Positions 35,374-41,803 of a stretch of DNA of 43,457 nucleotides are shown here, piece after piece. A program made the translations under genes and the position numbers. Position 1 is the stretch's first letter; every line of letters starts with the position of its first letter. A model generated the notes under the pieces. The model saw only the letters and a list, made by a program, of their open reading frames with translations, had not been told where the DNA came from and searched no databases. Source of the DNA: a virus; IMG/VR virus record IMGVR_UViG_3300009537_000041, positions 1 to 43,457 of that record. The stretch is one strand, 5' to 3'.

Positions 35374-35665
35374 TTTTAAGAAACCACCTGTCTACTTCCA
35401 CAAGATACGGAAGTTTAACTTTGCGAAATGCTTTTTCTTCTTTAGTTGTATTGCCTTTACCACGTTTACATTGAACCAGTATTAGTTTACCAAACTGTTT
35501 GTCTTTTGTTTTGTTCTTAGGAAACAGGAGCCATACATCAGATTTCATTTTTCCCCACGCCTTACTTCCACCACCACGTATCGCGCATACAGCACCATCT
35601 TTAAGTGCTTGTTTAATTACTTGTCTTTCCATATTTGCGCCTTTTTGGTAGTTGTTATTAGGCAT
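35366..35665 (-). CDS. Holliday-junction-resolvase-like nuclease (Hjc type)
   Basis: This 99-residue protein has KGANMERQVIKQALK (the E of the ER pair), RGGGSKAWGKMKSDVWLL (catalytic Asp) and ILVQCKRGKG (the QCK equivalent of the ExK motif). This is the ordered PD-(D/E)XK core of archaeal-type Hjc resolvases. It should cut branched recombination intermediates or concatemers. An HNH endonuclease gene lies directly upstream. Confidence 0.82.
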   Translation of the reverse strand: MPNNNYQKGANMERQVIKQALKDGAVCAIRGGGSKAWGKMKSDVWLLFPKNKTKDKQFGKLILVQCKRGKGNTTKEEKAFRKVKLPYLVEVDRWFLKSE

Positions 35666-36164
35666 AAGATTTATTTCTCCTTTGTTTTTTACAATTATCT
35701 TTAAACTCTAAATACTGACAATTATTAAATGTATAATTATCGTTTGAATCTATACGATCAATACTTGGTTTCTTCATTAAATAAGCGTTGTCTCGATACC
35801 ACAACTTTTTAAGTTCTTTAGCATTAATTAAACACTTGATACCTCTACCACCGTAAGAATTATAATTGTCTTTATTATGATTATTACATCTTGCCTTAAT
35901 ATATTTTAATGTGTTTAGCCAAGGTTTTAAACGTGTTCTTTTTTCTCTAACCTTTTTTTGAATTGCACTAACTTTTTTTGGGTTGTTCTTTATCCACCTA
36001 GTAGCTAGTTTAATCTCGTATAGTTTGTTTTTTCTGTAATGATTTTTTCGTCTAATACTTGCACAGTCTTTACAGTCTGCTTGTAAACCATCAGGGCTAG
36101 TTCTGTTGTTAGAAAACCTATTTAATGGCAAAGTTTCTTTACAAGCGTAACAGTATTTAGACAT
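35658..36164 (-). CDS. HNH homing-type endonuclease
   Basis: This 168-residue protein has an N-terminal zinc module (CYACKETL, then CKDCAS). The C-terminal HNH region has RCNNHNKDNYNSYGGRGIKC and PSIDRIDSNDNYTFNNCQYL. The second motif is typical of phage HNH enzymes. It overlaps both neighbours, so it may be a mobile intron-less nuclease gene embedded in the operon. Confidence 0.82.
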   Translation of the reverse strand: MSKYCYACKETLPLNRFSNNRTSPDGLQADCKDCASIRRKNHYRKNKLYEIKLATRWIKNNPKKVSAIQKKVREKRTRLKPWLNTLKYIKARCNNHNKDNYNSYGGRGIKCLINAKELKKLWYRDNAYLMKKPSIDRIDSNDNYTFNNCQYLEFKDNCKKQRRNKSYA

Positions 36165-36339
36165 TAGCTTTAGTCACTCCGCACCCTGCTTTGCAACATA
36201 GCTTGCCATTATCTTTGCCGTAGCTTTGTTCAAGTAACCACCAACCTTTATCATGTTTACAGCAAGCATCACAAACAGCTATATGGTTGTGGTCATATTG
36301 AAATACTTTTGTATCATTACATTTTGTACACTTTGCCAT
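36157..36339 (-). CDS. 60-residue zinc-binding protein
   Basis: It carries CTKCND, CDACCKHD and a third cluster CCKAGCG, with several His (DHNH). It is probably a treble-clef or zinc-ribbon protein. The start overlaps the preceding 24-residue membrane-peptide gene as TAATG. The function is unknown. Confidence 0.65.
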   Translation of the reverse strand: MAKCTKCNDTKVFQYDHNHIAVCDACCKHDKGWWLLEQSYGKDNGKLCCKAGCGVTKANV

Positions 36340-36413
36340 TACTTTCTATCCTTCCAAGTTAATACGATTGCTACTGTGATAAATAAAACTGCAATAATAA
36401 TAAAATTAAGCAT
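36339..36413 (-). CDS. 24-residue membrane peptide
   Basis: The product begins MLNFIIIAVLFITVAIVLTW and ends in KDRK: one TM helix with a short basic tail. GAGGAAAAG precedes the start, and TAATG couples it to the next gene. A single-helix peptide of this size could modify membrane permeability or host envelope function. It may be a real toxin-like micro-gene or chance. Confidence 0.5.
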   Translation of the reverse strand: MLNFIIIAVLFITVAIVLTWKDRK

Positions 36414-36612
36414 CTTTCTTTTCCTCTGCAGTAGGTAGATTCCCATTTAACAAACCTACAGTTTCTGTGAATTTATAATCGGACACTAACGCTACAGCCC
36501 CACCAACCATAACAACTACGGTCTGAAGTTTCTTTGGGTCAAATATTACAGCGATCGCATGCCTCGGATTGACTGATGCTGTCTTGCTAATATTTACTAG
36601 TGATTCATTCAT
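36406..36612 (-). CDS. 68-residue hypothetical protein
   Basis: The product begins MNESLVNISKTASVN, then a beta-rich centre RHAIAVIFDPKKLQTVVVMV and a GGAVALVSDYKF stretch. The stop and start overlap the neighbours. A small beta fold is likely. The family is unknown. Confidence 0.6.
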   Translation of the reverse strand: MNESLVNISKTASVNPRHAIAVIFDPKKLQTVVVMVGGAVALVSDYKFTETVGLLNGNLPTAEEKKDA

Positions 36613-36760
36613 AGGTTACTTTTTCCTTTCGATTTAGATTTGCTACCGTCAGTACTGGTAGGGTTTCTGCATACTTTTTTGTTTCATGTTCAACACAATA
36701 AAATGAGTCCGAGTTTTTTGATAGGTATTGCCTACAACCAACCTTAACACATTTCTTCAT
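36605..36760 (-). CDS. 51-residue zinc-binding protein, first gene of its operon
   Basis: Read from the ATG at 36760, with AAAGGAG upstream. It contains CVKVGCRQYL and FYCVEHE, a likely Cys/His zinc site. A promoter at 36782-36811 begins this transcription unit. The function is unknown. Confidence 0.65.
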   Translation of the reverse strand: MKKCVKVGCRQYLSKNSDSFYCVEHETKKYAETLPVLTVANLNRKEKVTYE

Positions 36761-36781
36761 CAGATACTCCTTTCTAATATA

Positions 36782-36811
36782 ATTGTACCACATACTGCTG
36801 ATGTTTGTCAA
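36782..36811 (-). promoter_or_regulatory. sigma70 promoter for the 36760-down operon
   Basis: Minus-strand TTGACA (36806-36811) is separated by 18 bp from TACAAT (36782-36787). The spacer ends in TATGTGG. It matches the other minus promoters of this phage (17-18 bp spacers) and would drive the HNH, resolvase and polymerase genes. Confidence 0.85.
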
Positions 36812-36864
36812 GCCCTATACCTAATATTAAGGGGGGTATTATACTCTTTAGGAGGACTTATACT

Positions 36865-37053
36865 ATGCCTATATCTGATACTAAAAAAATTCTTACTGCT
36901 ATTGAAAAGCTATATACCGAGATGTATCATGTCTCCGACAAGGTAGCTGAATTAGAATACGCTATCAAAGATCTACAGAAAGTACAGGTAGACATGCTTA
37001 AGTACTACCAAGAGATTATTAACTGGGAGAAGAAAATACTTTCTAAAAAGTAG
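36865..37053 (+). CDS. 62-residue coiled-coil protein on the plus strand
   Basis: It starts at 36865 with AGGAGG upstream. The product begins MPISDTKKILTAIEKL and continues as one long amphipathic helix (TEMYHVSDKVAELEYAIKDL). It is isolated on the plus strand within the minus block. A longer upstream-extended frame lacks this ribosome site. A plus promoter is not obvious. It could be an early regulator or coat-type coiled coil. The function is unknown. Confidence 0.65.
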   Translation: MPISDTKKILTAIEKLYTEMYHVSDKVAELEYAIKDLQKVQVDMLKYYQEIINWEKKILSKK

Positions 37054-37064
37054 CAAGGCATAAC

Positions 37065-37214
37065 AACCCCCTTTTTGTAGTAAGATATTACTACAAGAAT
37101 AAAGGTTTTAAATTATACGACTTTGTATTACGTATCTTACCGACATGAAGAAGGGGGTTAAAAACTTATGTCGCGAATAAAATAAATCTCTTTGAGAAGG
37201 TGTGATTTATTTTA
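37065..37214 (-). ncRNA. structured non-coding RNA candidate
   Basis: On the minus strand, a promoter at 37228-37257 would start a transcript near 37220. It would include a hairpin TAAAATAAAT/ATTTATTTTA (37178-37187 with 37205-37214). A long-range stem AACCCCCTT/AAGGGGGTT (37065-37073 with 37151-37159) and a hairpin TTGTAGTAA/TTACTACAA (37075-37096) follow. An 8-bp alternative pairing between 37080-37087 and 37133-37140 is mutually exclusive with the last hairpin. No ORF of note is on this strand. The RNA end is not clear, because no T-run follows the stem. Confidence 0.5.
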
Positions 37215-37227
37215 CCCTTACACTCCA

Positions 37228-37257
37228 AGTATACCACATACCAAGTACGCTTGTCAA
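37228..37257 (-). promoter_or_regulatory. sigma70 promoter facing the structured region
   Basis: Minus-strand TTGACA (37252-37257), an 18-bp spacer, TATACT (37228-37233). It faces a region without a minus-strand protein-coding gene, which is the main support for an RNA gene here. Confidence 0.82.
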
Positions 37258-37301
37258 GTCACCCTTCAAAATAGCTGATCTAGTCATTTTTACCCCTATT
37301 T

Positions 37302-37410
37302 CTAAGTCCTTACTACATATAGACTTAGGTAATAGTGTCCATTTTACCTAACTCTATACACTAAAAGGACTTACAGAAAGTAGGATTATTTCAAGCTACA
37401 TGGGTAGCTT
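37302..37410. promoter_or_regulatory. cluster of perfect short hairpins
   Basis: CTAAGTC (37302-37308) pairs with GACTTAG (37322-37328). AGGTAA (37327-37332) pairs with TTACCT (37344-37349). AAGCTAC (37393-37399) pairs with GTAGCTT (37404-37410) around ATGG. They lie between the minus promoter and the upstream operon terminator. They are possibly operators or RNA structures; nothing more specific is visible. Confidence 0.5.
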
Positions 37411-37413
37411 CAC

Positions 37414-37446
37414 GATAAAAAGTGGCTTAAATCGCAAATTAAGCCC
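37414..37446 (-). terminator. intrinsic terminator of the 38004-37447 unit
   Basis: On the minus strand the stem GGCTTAA/TTAAGCC (37424-37430 with 37439-37445) begins right after the stop of the 40-residue gene. It is followed two bases later by a TTTTT run (37417-37421). It is the clearest Rho-independent terminator within the early block. Confidence 0.8.
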
Positions 37447-37569
37447 CTATTTTGTGATCCAATCTCCGTATCTCTTTACCCAACCACACTTTAAGCATGA
37501 TATTGCACATGTTTTGACCCGTATTACTGCTCCATTAATCTTACCGCACTTACATTTTGGTTTAACCAT
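37447..37569 (-). CDS. 40-residue zinc-ribbon protein
   Basis: The ATG overlaps the upstream stop. The product begins MVKPKCKCGKINGAV and has a second pair CAISCLKCGW: a compact zinc ribbon. It ends just before a clean intrinsic terminator. It is a probable nucleic-acid- or protein-binding early protein. Confidence 0.65.
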   Translation of the reverse strand: MVKPKCKCGKINGAVIRVKTCAISCLKCGWVKRYGDWITK

Positions 37570-37810
37570 TAATTCCACCTTCCTTTTCTAAGATAAAACA
37601 TGTGTTACATATCCCATTTTCTAGGGCTTGTTTGTGTATTTCTTCACATATTGCGCACTTACGTAGTTCTAGTTCTAATTGAATCTCTTGAATTAGTATT
37701 AGATCACTTGTACCAAAACATTCCCCATGATCTATGTTCCAGTTCAAGGCATTTAGTTCATCTTGTAGTTCACTCGTAGTCCTAGCTTTTACATAGTCTT
37801 TAATTTTCAT
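37562..37810 (-). CDS. 82-residue protein with C-terminal CxxC motifs
   Basis: It starts with AAGGAGG upstream. An N-terminal helical domain (VKARTTSELQDELNALNW) is followed by KCAICEEIHK and GICNTCFIL, a probable zinc site. It overlaps the next 40-residue gene. The function is unknown. Confidence 0.65.
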   Translation of the reverse strand: MKIKDYVKARTTSELQDELNALNWNIDHGECFGTSDLILIQEIQLELELRKCAICEEIHKQALENGICNTCFILEKEGGING

Positions 37811-38004
37811 TACTCGCCTCCTTCTGTGTTCTTTAGATAGTCCAGATATAGACCGTCATACTTCGGGTCTAAGCCCCTATAGCTATTACACTTACCTTGT
37901 GTACGCTTAATGAGATATCCACCATTAATTGACACAAGTGACTCATGTACTGCCTCTTGGTTCTCTACTTTAGTTATTGTTAAAAGCACTTTTTCTGTAT
38001 CCAT
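37810..38004 (-). CDS. 64-residue hypothetical protein
   Basis: Read from the ATG at 38004, placed 8 bases after AAGGAGG. An in-frame GTG 9 bases upstream is too close to the ribosome site. The product begins MDTEKVLLTITKVENQ, has SINGGYLIKRTQGKC, and ends acidic. The stop overlaps the next ATG (TAATG). The function is unknown. Confidence 0.6.
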   Translation of the reverse strand: MDTEKVLLTITKVENQEAVHESLVSINGGYLIKRTQGKCNSYRGLDPKYDGLYLDYLKNTEGGE

Positions 38005-38059
38005 TTGACACACCTCCTTTTATTTTAGTTTGTGTGGGTATAAGTATTATAGATACATA

Positions 38060-38089
38060 GCCCCTAGCCACAACAAAGTGGCTAGGGGC
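38060..38089. terminator. perfect 12-bp GC-rich hairpin
   Basis: GCCCCTAGCCAC (38060-38071) pairs with GTGGCTAGGGGC (38078-38089) around AACAAA. It lies 24 bases beyond the 38113 stop. There is no T-run. It is the strongest hairpin in the window by stem length, probably a terminator or RNA 3' stabiliser. Confidence 0.75.
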
Positions 38090-38112
38090 GATTCATATAG
38101 TATCTAACGGCT

Positions 38113-38382
38113 TTAAATTAAGCGTATATCTAACGTCTGTGTAGTAAGCAGTACGTTTTCTTGATTATTCAGTATCTTAATAAAGTGTGCTAGTCTATCT
38201 ACTTTATTTTCTCCTTCTCTTGATTCATCTGTAATAATCTCGATAACCAACGCACTCTCTTTAATTCCTTTCCAGTATCCTGCTCCTTCCAGTACTGTAA
38301 AGCCCTCAAATTCTTTACTTACTTCTTTAGTAATCAACGCTTTATTTTTGTTTTCTGTGTATAACCTGTACAGTTTATTCAT
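38113..38382 (-). CDS. 89-residue hypothetical protein
   Basis: The product begins MNKLYRLYTENKNKAL and continues with alternating helix and strand (GYWKGIKESALVIEIITDES, VDRLAHFIKILNNQENVLL). It resembles a small alpha/beta protein, but no family is recognised. The start overlaps the upstream stop (TAATG). The hairpin at 38060 follows. Confidence 0.65.
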   Translation of the reverse strand: MNKLYRLYTENKNKALITKEVSKEFEGFTVLEGAGYWKGIKESALVIEIITDESREGENKVDRLAHFIKILNNQENVLLTTQTLDIRLI

Positions 38383-38495
38383 TACTTCACCACCACTTCT
38401 GCGTTATGTAACGCTACACCGTTACGGATTAGCAGGTGTATGATGTGTTGCCACTTCGGATTACTATTTTTCTTGGAGTCAATGATTATTCGCAT
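38382..38495 (-). CDS. 37-residue hypothetical protein
   Basis: AAGGAGAG precedes the start. The product begins MRIIIDSKKNSNPKWQHII and continues HLLIRNGVALHNAEVVVK. It overlaps the previous gene and the next start. It could be a small DNA-binding-type helix. A promoter (38520-38548) lies just upstream. Confidence 0.6.
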   Translation of the reverse strand: MRIIIDSKKNSNPKWQHIIHLLIRNGVALHNAEVVVK

Positions 38496-38722
38496 TTGTC
38501 ACTCTCCTTGTTTAACTTAAGTGTAACATACTTTCCTTTGCTTGTCAAGTTTACAGCTTTTAATGACTGTTCAAGGTGTTTCTGTACTACCTTTAAGTTT
38601 TCCGTATGTACGTCTATACGTCCACGCAGATACGCGAGTTCTTTATCATGGTCGCGTTCCGTATGCACGTGTTTTATTATTCTTACGCACTTATCACAAC
38701 TTCTATAACCTAAATGTGCCAT
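38486..38722 (-). CDS. 78-residue protein with Cys pair and coiled coil
   Basis: The start abuts the GAT-II stop (TAA then ATG), and AAAGGA lies upstream. The product begins MAHLGYRSCDKCVRII and continues as a charged coiled-coil helix (HTENLKVVQKHLEQSLKAV). The second half overlaps a promoter for downstream genes. It may associate with the GAT-II protein, which it follows. Confidence 0.65.
   Translation of the reverse strand: MAHLGYRSCDKCVRIIKHVHTERDHDKELAYLRGRIDVHTENLKVVQKHLEQSLKAVNLTSKGKYVTLKLNKESDKCE
38520..38548 (-). promoter_or_regulatory. sigma70 promoter inside the 38486-38722 gene
   Basis: Minus-strand TTGACA (38543-38548), a 17-bp spacer, TACACT (38520-38525). It would initiate transcription of the 38495-38113 pair and the genes below. 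Overlap with a coding end fits compact early gene packing. Confidence 0.75.
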
Positions 38723-39715
38723 TTAGCACCATCCTTTTCTCATGTAGTCCATAAACTCTTTATCAGGGTCTATGATTCTACCATATTGTTTATTTTCACT
38801 ATTGTCTAAACCCCACCTACGTATACGTTTACGGCACTTCTTACACGCCCACCCTTGAAGCTGATCATTCCACTTTAACGGTTTGCGTTTGTCACACCTG
38901 TCGCATGTATCCACTACAGGTAGGTTTGAACTATCAGCCGTATCCGTACCTTCGTAATACGTGGTGGATTCGATCTTATAATACGGTACGCTGTCAATAT
39001 GCTGTTCGTTAACCACGCCTTTATCCGTAACCTGAAACAAGCTATTCGTAGGTAGTTTTAACTCTCTTAATTGCAAGTTAAATACAGCGTTTACCTTTTG
39101 AATTACGCTTCCTTCACTCGACCAGATAATGTACGACTTATTCTTATCCGTCCAGATGCTTAACGTGTTCGTGTCACGTGTGAAATTAATCACACTAGGG
39201 GCAATCAGGTCTATAAATGCTACAGACCAGTAACCGCCTAAACTTTCAAGTGACTTACTTCGTGTTTCGCGTGTGTCACTATTAGCCACTAGCTGAAAAA
39301 TTACTTCACTATCACAAGTAGTTTTCAGTTTAAAATTCTCTGCCTTTGCGATATCTTCATGGTTATAGATCACGCCATTATGCGTGCCTATAATATGGTC
39401 TACTTTAAAGGGTTGAGCATTTTTAAGGTTCACATCACCTGTAGTAGCATACCGCGTATGCCCTAAGATCGTCTGCACATCTGTACAGATAAACTTATCA
39501 ATCTTTTTCCTATTCTGCTTATTGTTCAGGAATTTTTTTGCTTTGCATACCTGCTTAAACGTAAATGCCTTACCGTTCCTGATAACGCTAATACCTGTAC
39601 TATCCTTGCCACGCGCTTGATTCTCGATAGCAAGTAAGTTAATAATACCCCTTAACTTATCATCTGTTAAAGGTGTATTCTCCTTAATTCTGTGGTATCC
39701 GTAAATTCCGCACAT
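38723..39715 (-). CDS. class II glutamine amidotransferase with zinc ribbon
   Basis: This protein is 330 residues long when started at 39715, so that Cys2 of MCGIYG is the N-terminal nucleophile. GAT-II motifs are GKDSTG (36-41), GHTRYATTGD (85-94), HNGVIYN (112-118) and CDSE (134-137). The C-terminal tail has a zinc ribbon (C271, C274, C291, C294). It should release ammonia from glutamine. The gene lies next to an amidoligase, so it may supply ammonia or act on a shared substrate. AAAGGAAG lies upstream. An alternative GTG start would hide the Cys. Confidence 0.9.
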   Translation of the reverse strand: MCGIYGYHRIKENTPLTDDKLRGIINLLAIENQARGKDSTGISVIRNGKAFTFKQVCKAKKFLNNKQNRKKIDKFICTDVQTILGHTRYATTGDVNLKNAQPFKVDHIIGTHNGVIYNHEDIAKAENFKLKTTCDSEVIFQLVANSDTRETRSKSLESLGGYWSVAFIDLIAPSVINFTRDTNTLSIWTDKNKSYIIWSSEGSVIQKVNAVFNLQLRELKLPTNSLFQVTDKGVVNEQHIDSVPYYKIESTTYYEGTDTADSSNLPVVDTCDRCDKRKPLKWNDQLQGWACKKCRKRIRRWGLDNSENKQYGRIIDPDKEFMDYMRKGWC

Positions 39716-39750
39716 TCTGTTTATCACTTCCTTTCGTGTTGCCTATTTAA

Positions 39751-39779
39751 AGTGTAGCATACTTCATTCGATTTGTCAA
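39751..39779 (-). promoter_or_regulatory. sigma70 promoter of the GAT-II gene
   Basis: Minus-strand TTGACA (39774-39779), a 17-bp spacer, TACACT (39751-39756). The palindromic motif at 39804-39822 lies about 36 bp upstream of the -35 box (centre to box), so an activator-type position is possible. Confidence 0.85.
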
Positions 39780-39803
39780 GTTATAAAGGGTTAATTTCGG
39801 TTT

Positions 39804-39822
39804 GTGTGCCAATTTGACACAC
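39804..39822. promoter_or_regulatory. operator-like palindrome, copy 1
   Basis: GTGTGCCAATTTGACACAC is a near-perfect dyad GTGTGnCA-N3-TGnCACAC. The same 19-bp pattern occurs at 41257-41275 and 41949-41967. It lies between the GAT-II promoter and the amidoligase terminator hairpin. Confidence 0.7.
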
Positions 39823-39831
39823 CTTGCGTAT

Positions 39832-39868
39832 CAGGCTTCAGGGGCGCATGTTCGCGCCCCCTAGCCTG
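39832..39868. terminator. long hairpin after the amidoligase gene
   Basis: Outer arms CAGGCT (39832-39837) and AGCCTG (39863-39868) enclose inner arms GGGGCGC (39841-39847) and GCGCCCC (39854-39860) with loop ATGTTC. It starts 7 bases past the amidoligase stop. There is no T-run, as with the hairpins at 29042 and 38060. Confidence 0.75.
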
Positions 39869-39874
39869 TACTCC

Positions 39875-40993
39875 TTAAATTTTACTGTATCCATGTACCG
39901 CTTTTTGCCACTTGCGCTTACGTGTTTCGAGATATTTGATTAATCCTTTGTCAGTTTGATCAAGTGCAAGTGTAGTATAAAACTTGTACCAATCGTCAAC
40001 TGATAATGGATTAGCCGTTTTATCTGTATCCCAAAAAATATCCTTTTGGTATTCTACAATCCTTAAAAGAAGTTTAATCCAATTAATCATCTTTTCAGGA
40101 TTAAGAGTACCTGCGTGATACCTAAATTCAAGTGTACCATGCTTTCTTATACTCGCCAAATTGATACCGTAATATCTGCACTTCGTAGCAATATGGCGTT
40201 TATAAGCAGGGATATCCTTTTTAAACGTGTTAAGGTGATTCAAGCTGTATTCTAGCCTTTGCGACCACGTACCCGATTGACGCGAATTAGGTAACATGGA
40301 GTAAATTAAAGGCTCGAATACCCTTAAAAACGATACCACGTTTATAATCTGATTATCGGTCAAATCGCCCACGCCTATATGCACGTGGAATCCGCAATCC
40401 CGCGTTACCCGATAACCTAAATTTTTTAACGCGGTAAACTGTTCCGATATCATTTCAAGCCCTTTATTCCCTTGCAAAATACCAGACACGTATTCCTGCC
40501 CGTATTCGCTTGTATTTAAAGAGCCGTCCTCAACGATTTTAAAGCCATTATTGCACCTAAAATCGCCATCGACACCGTAACACTCAACCTCAACACCAAA
40601 CGTTCTCTTAATATGTGCCGTTTTGTCACATTTACCGTCTGTATATATCCCTATGCCTATTTTATTGGGATAATCTCTCGGCAAACAGTCTATGCAATAA
40701 TCCTGGTTACGTGATTCTACATATTGCAAGTCTTCACGTAATACAGTTGTACCGCAATCATCACAGTGGCCGTAATTCTCGCTATAGCAATCTAGGCAAT
40801 ACGTGCCGCAACCTACACGATACGCGTCTAGCTTATGTATTACTTCAGAGCAAACGTCACATTCTCTGTAGTGTTGCTCGAAGCAATTGACACACGCCTC
40901 TTTATTATCAGGCGTGGCTATTAGAGAATTAACAGGCACTAATGTAGTACAAAACGCACACACCTTATGCGAAAACCGTTTAGTTGTGTCCAT
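39875..40993 (-). CDS. GS-fold amidoligase with N-terminal zinc domains
   Basis: This protein is 372 residues long. The N-terminal 105 residues hold three or more Cys-rich LIM- or treble-clef-like pairs: C12/C15, C34/C37, C45/C48, C66/C69, C77/C80, C100/C103. The catalytic part matches the glutamine-synthetase-fold amidoligase family (Amidoligase_2): GVEVE (133-137), EDGS (155-158), EYVSG (167-171), GFHVHIG (201-207) and LEFRYH (288-293). It should join a carboxylate to an amine using ATP. The substrate is unknown; a host or phage protein is likely given the zinc modules. TAAGGAGA precedes the start, and the promoter is at 41133-41162. Confidence 0.9.
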   Translation of the reverse strand: MDTTKRFSHKVCAFCTTLVPVNSLIATPDNKEACVNCFEQHYRECDVCSEVIHKLDAYRVGCGTYCLDCYSENYGHCDDCGTTVLREDLQYVESRNQDYCIDCLPRDYPNKIGIGIYTDGKCDKTAHIKRTFGVEVECYGVDGDFRCNNGFKIVEDGSLNTSEYGQEYVSGILQGNKGLEMISEQFTALKNLGYRVTRDCGFHVHIGVGDLTDNQIINVVSFLRVFEPLIYSMLPNSRQSGTWSQRLEYSLNHLNTFKKDIPAYKRHIATKCRYYGINLASIRKHGTLEFRYHAGTLNPEKMINWIKLLLRIVEYQKDIFWDTDKTANPLSVDDWYKFYTTLALDQTDKGLIKYLETRKRKWQKAVHGYSKI

Positions 40994-41132
40994 TTTTAGG
41001 TTCTCCTTATATTAACGTGTTACAAGTGCTTTGCAGTTTAAAGCCATTTTCAGGGTATGCTAGGCTATTTTACCCTCTCGCACTCCTAATTTTCTCAAGG
41101 AACGATACTCGGCGATTTTCTGCCTTGCCCAA

Positions 41133-41162
41133 ATGATAACACAAGGGGATTCAGCTTGTCAA
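41133..41162 (-). promoter_or_regulatory. sigma70 promoter of the amidoligase
   Basis: Minus-strand TTGACA (41157-41162), an 18-bp spacer, TATCAT (41133-41138). Upstream of the -35 box lies an AT-rich block with GATATAAGGTGG, which recurs near the next promoter. The 5' leader is about 130 bases. Confidence 0.78.
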
Positions 41163-41256
41163 ATTTTTTTTTGATATAAGGTGGAAAATAAATTTTTATA
41201 AGCTGTTGTGCCTTATGCACGTGTCACGTGTAGCACACACACGACACGCACACATA

Positions 41257-41275
41257 GTGTGCCATAATGACACAC
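41257..41275. promoter_or_regulatory. operator-like palindrome, copy 2
   Basis: GTGTGCCATAATGACACAC is flanked by A and T, extending the dyad. It lies 105 bp upstream of the amidoligase -35 box and just downstream of the terminator of the 57-residue gene. Confidence 0.7.
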
Positions 41276-41283
41276 TCATTGAC

Positions 41284-41316
41284 AAAAAAATACGCACGTG
41301 CGTTGCACACGTGCGC
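41284..41316 (-). terminator. intrinsic terminator of the leader operon
   Basis: On the minus strand CGCACGTG/CACGTGCG arms (41293-41300 with 41308-41315) are followed by a run of seven T (41284-41290). It lies right after the 57-residue gene stop. It is a clear Rho-independent terminator. Confidence 0.85.
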
Positions 41317-41324
41317 ATTTAATT

Positions 41325-41498
41325 TTAAACTGTTATCTGTTCGTGTTTTATCTGATAACCTAATTGTTTAATTTTAGCGAGTGTTTTATCTGTTAAGGTT
41401 ATCGTTCCTGCTATTTCCGCGAATACGTACGCCTTATTGCATACTGGATACACTTTATCCGTACCATAAACCGACCGAATTTTAACTGTAATTTCCAT
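41325..41498 (-). CDS. 57-residue leader protein
   Basis: AAGGAGG precedes the start. The product begins MEITVKIRSVYGTDKVYPVC, then NKAYVFAEIAGT, ITLTDKTLAKIKQLGYQIKH. It resembles small phage proteins with a VYGxxxxYPVC start that I have seen but cannot name. It is probably an early host-takeover or regulatory protein. It is followed by a terminator. Confidence 0.7.
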   Translation of the reverse strand: MEITVKIRSVYGTDKVYPVCNKAYVFAEIAGTITLTDKTLAKIKQLGYQIKHEQITV

Positions 41499-41572
41499 GG
41501 TATTACCTCCTTATTTTTGGGTTCACGTACGCACACGCCTTACACGTGTACGCACGTGTGTTTATTTACTGC

Positions 41573-41731
41573 TTATATTCCTGCCACGTGTTTCAAGTTT
41601 AACACCTTATTCCCTCTCTGTCTCTGCCCTACGCACGCACGTAACGCACGTGTGTACGTGTTATACTCATTGCTTAAAATTACCTGTTGGTCAAGTTTGC
41701 TTTGAGTTGTTACCTGATAAACTGTTTTCAT
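41573..41731 (-). CDS. 52-residue leader protein
   Basis: AAGGAGA precedes the ATG at 41731. The product begins MKTVYQVTTQSKLDQQVIL and ends in RQRGNKVLNLKHVAGI, helical and basic. It is the first gene of the leader operon from the 41775-41803 promoter. A longer frame upstream lacks this ribosome site. The function is unknown. Confidence 0.6.
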   Translation of the reverse strand: MKTVYQVTTQSKLDQQVILSNEYNTYTRALRACVGQRQRGNKVLNLKHVAGI

Positions 41732-41774
41732 GTCGTTCTCCTTATCGAGCCGTTGTTTTCTCGCTCTTGCCCAA

Positions 41775-41803
41775 AGTATCGCCCAAGTTACCCAGAAAGT
41801 CAA
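41775..41803 (-). promoter_or_regulatory. sigma70 promoter of the leader operon
   Basis: Minus-strand TTGACT (41798-41803), a 17-bp spacer, GATACT (41775-41780). It is a weaker match than the others but placed correctly before the leader genes. An upstream AT block with GATAAGGTGA matches the block near 41180. Confidence 0.6.

Noticed and set aside
38000-38014. Fourth half copy of the TGACACAC motif
   Set aside because: Only one half matches and the spacer differs; it overlaps a ribosome site that explains the sequence.
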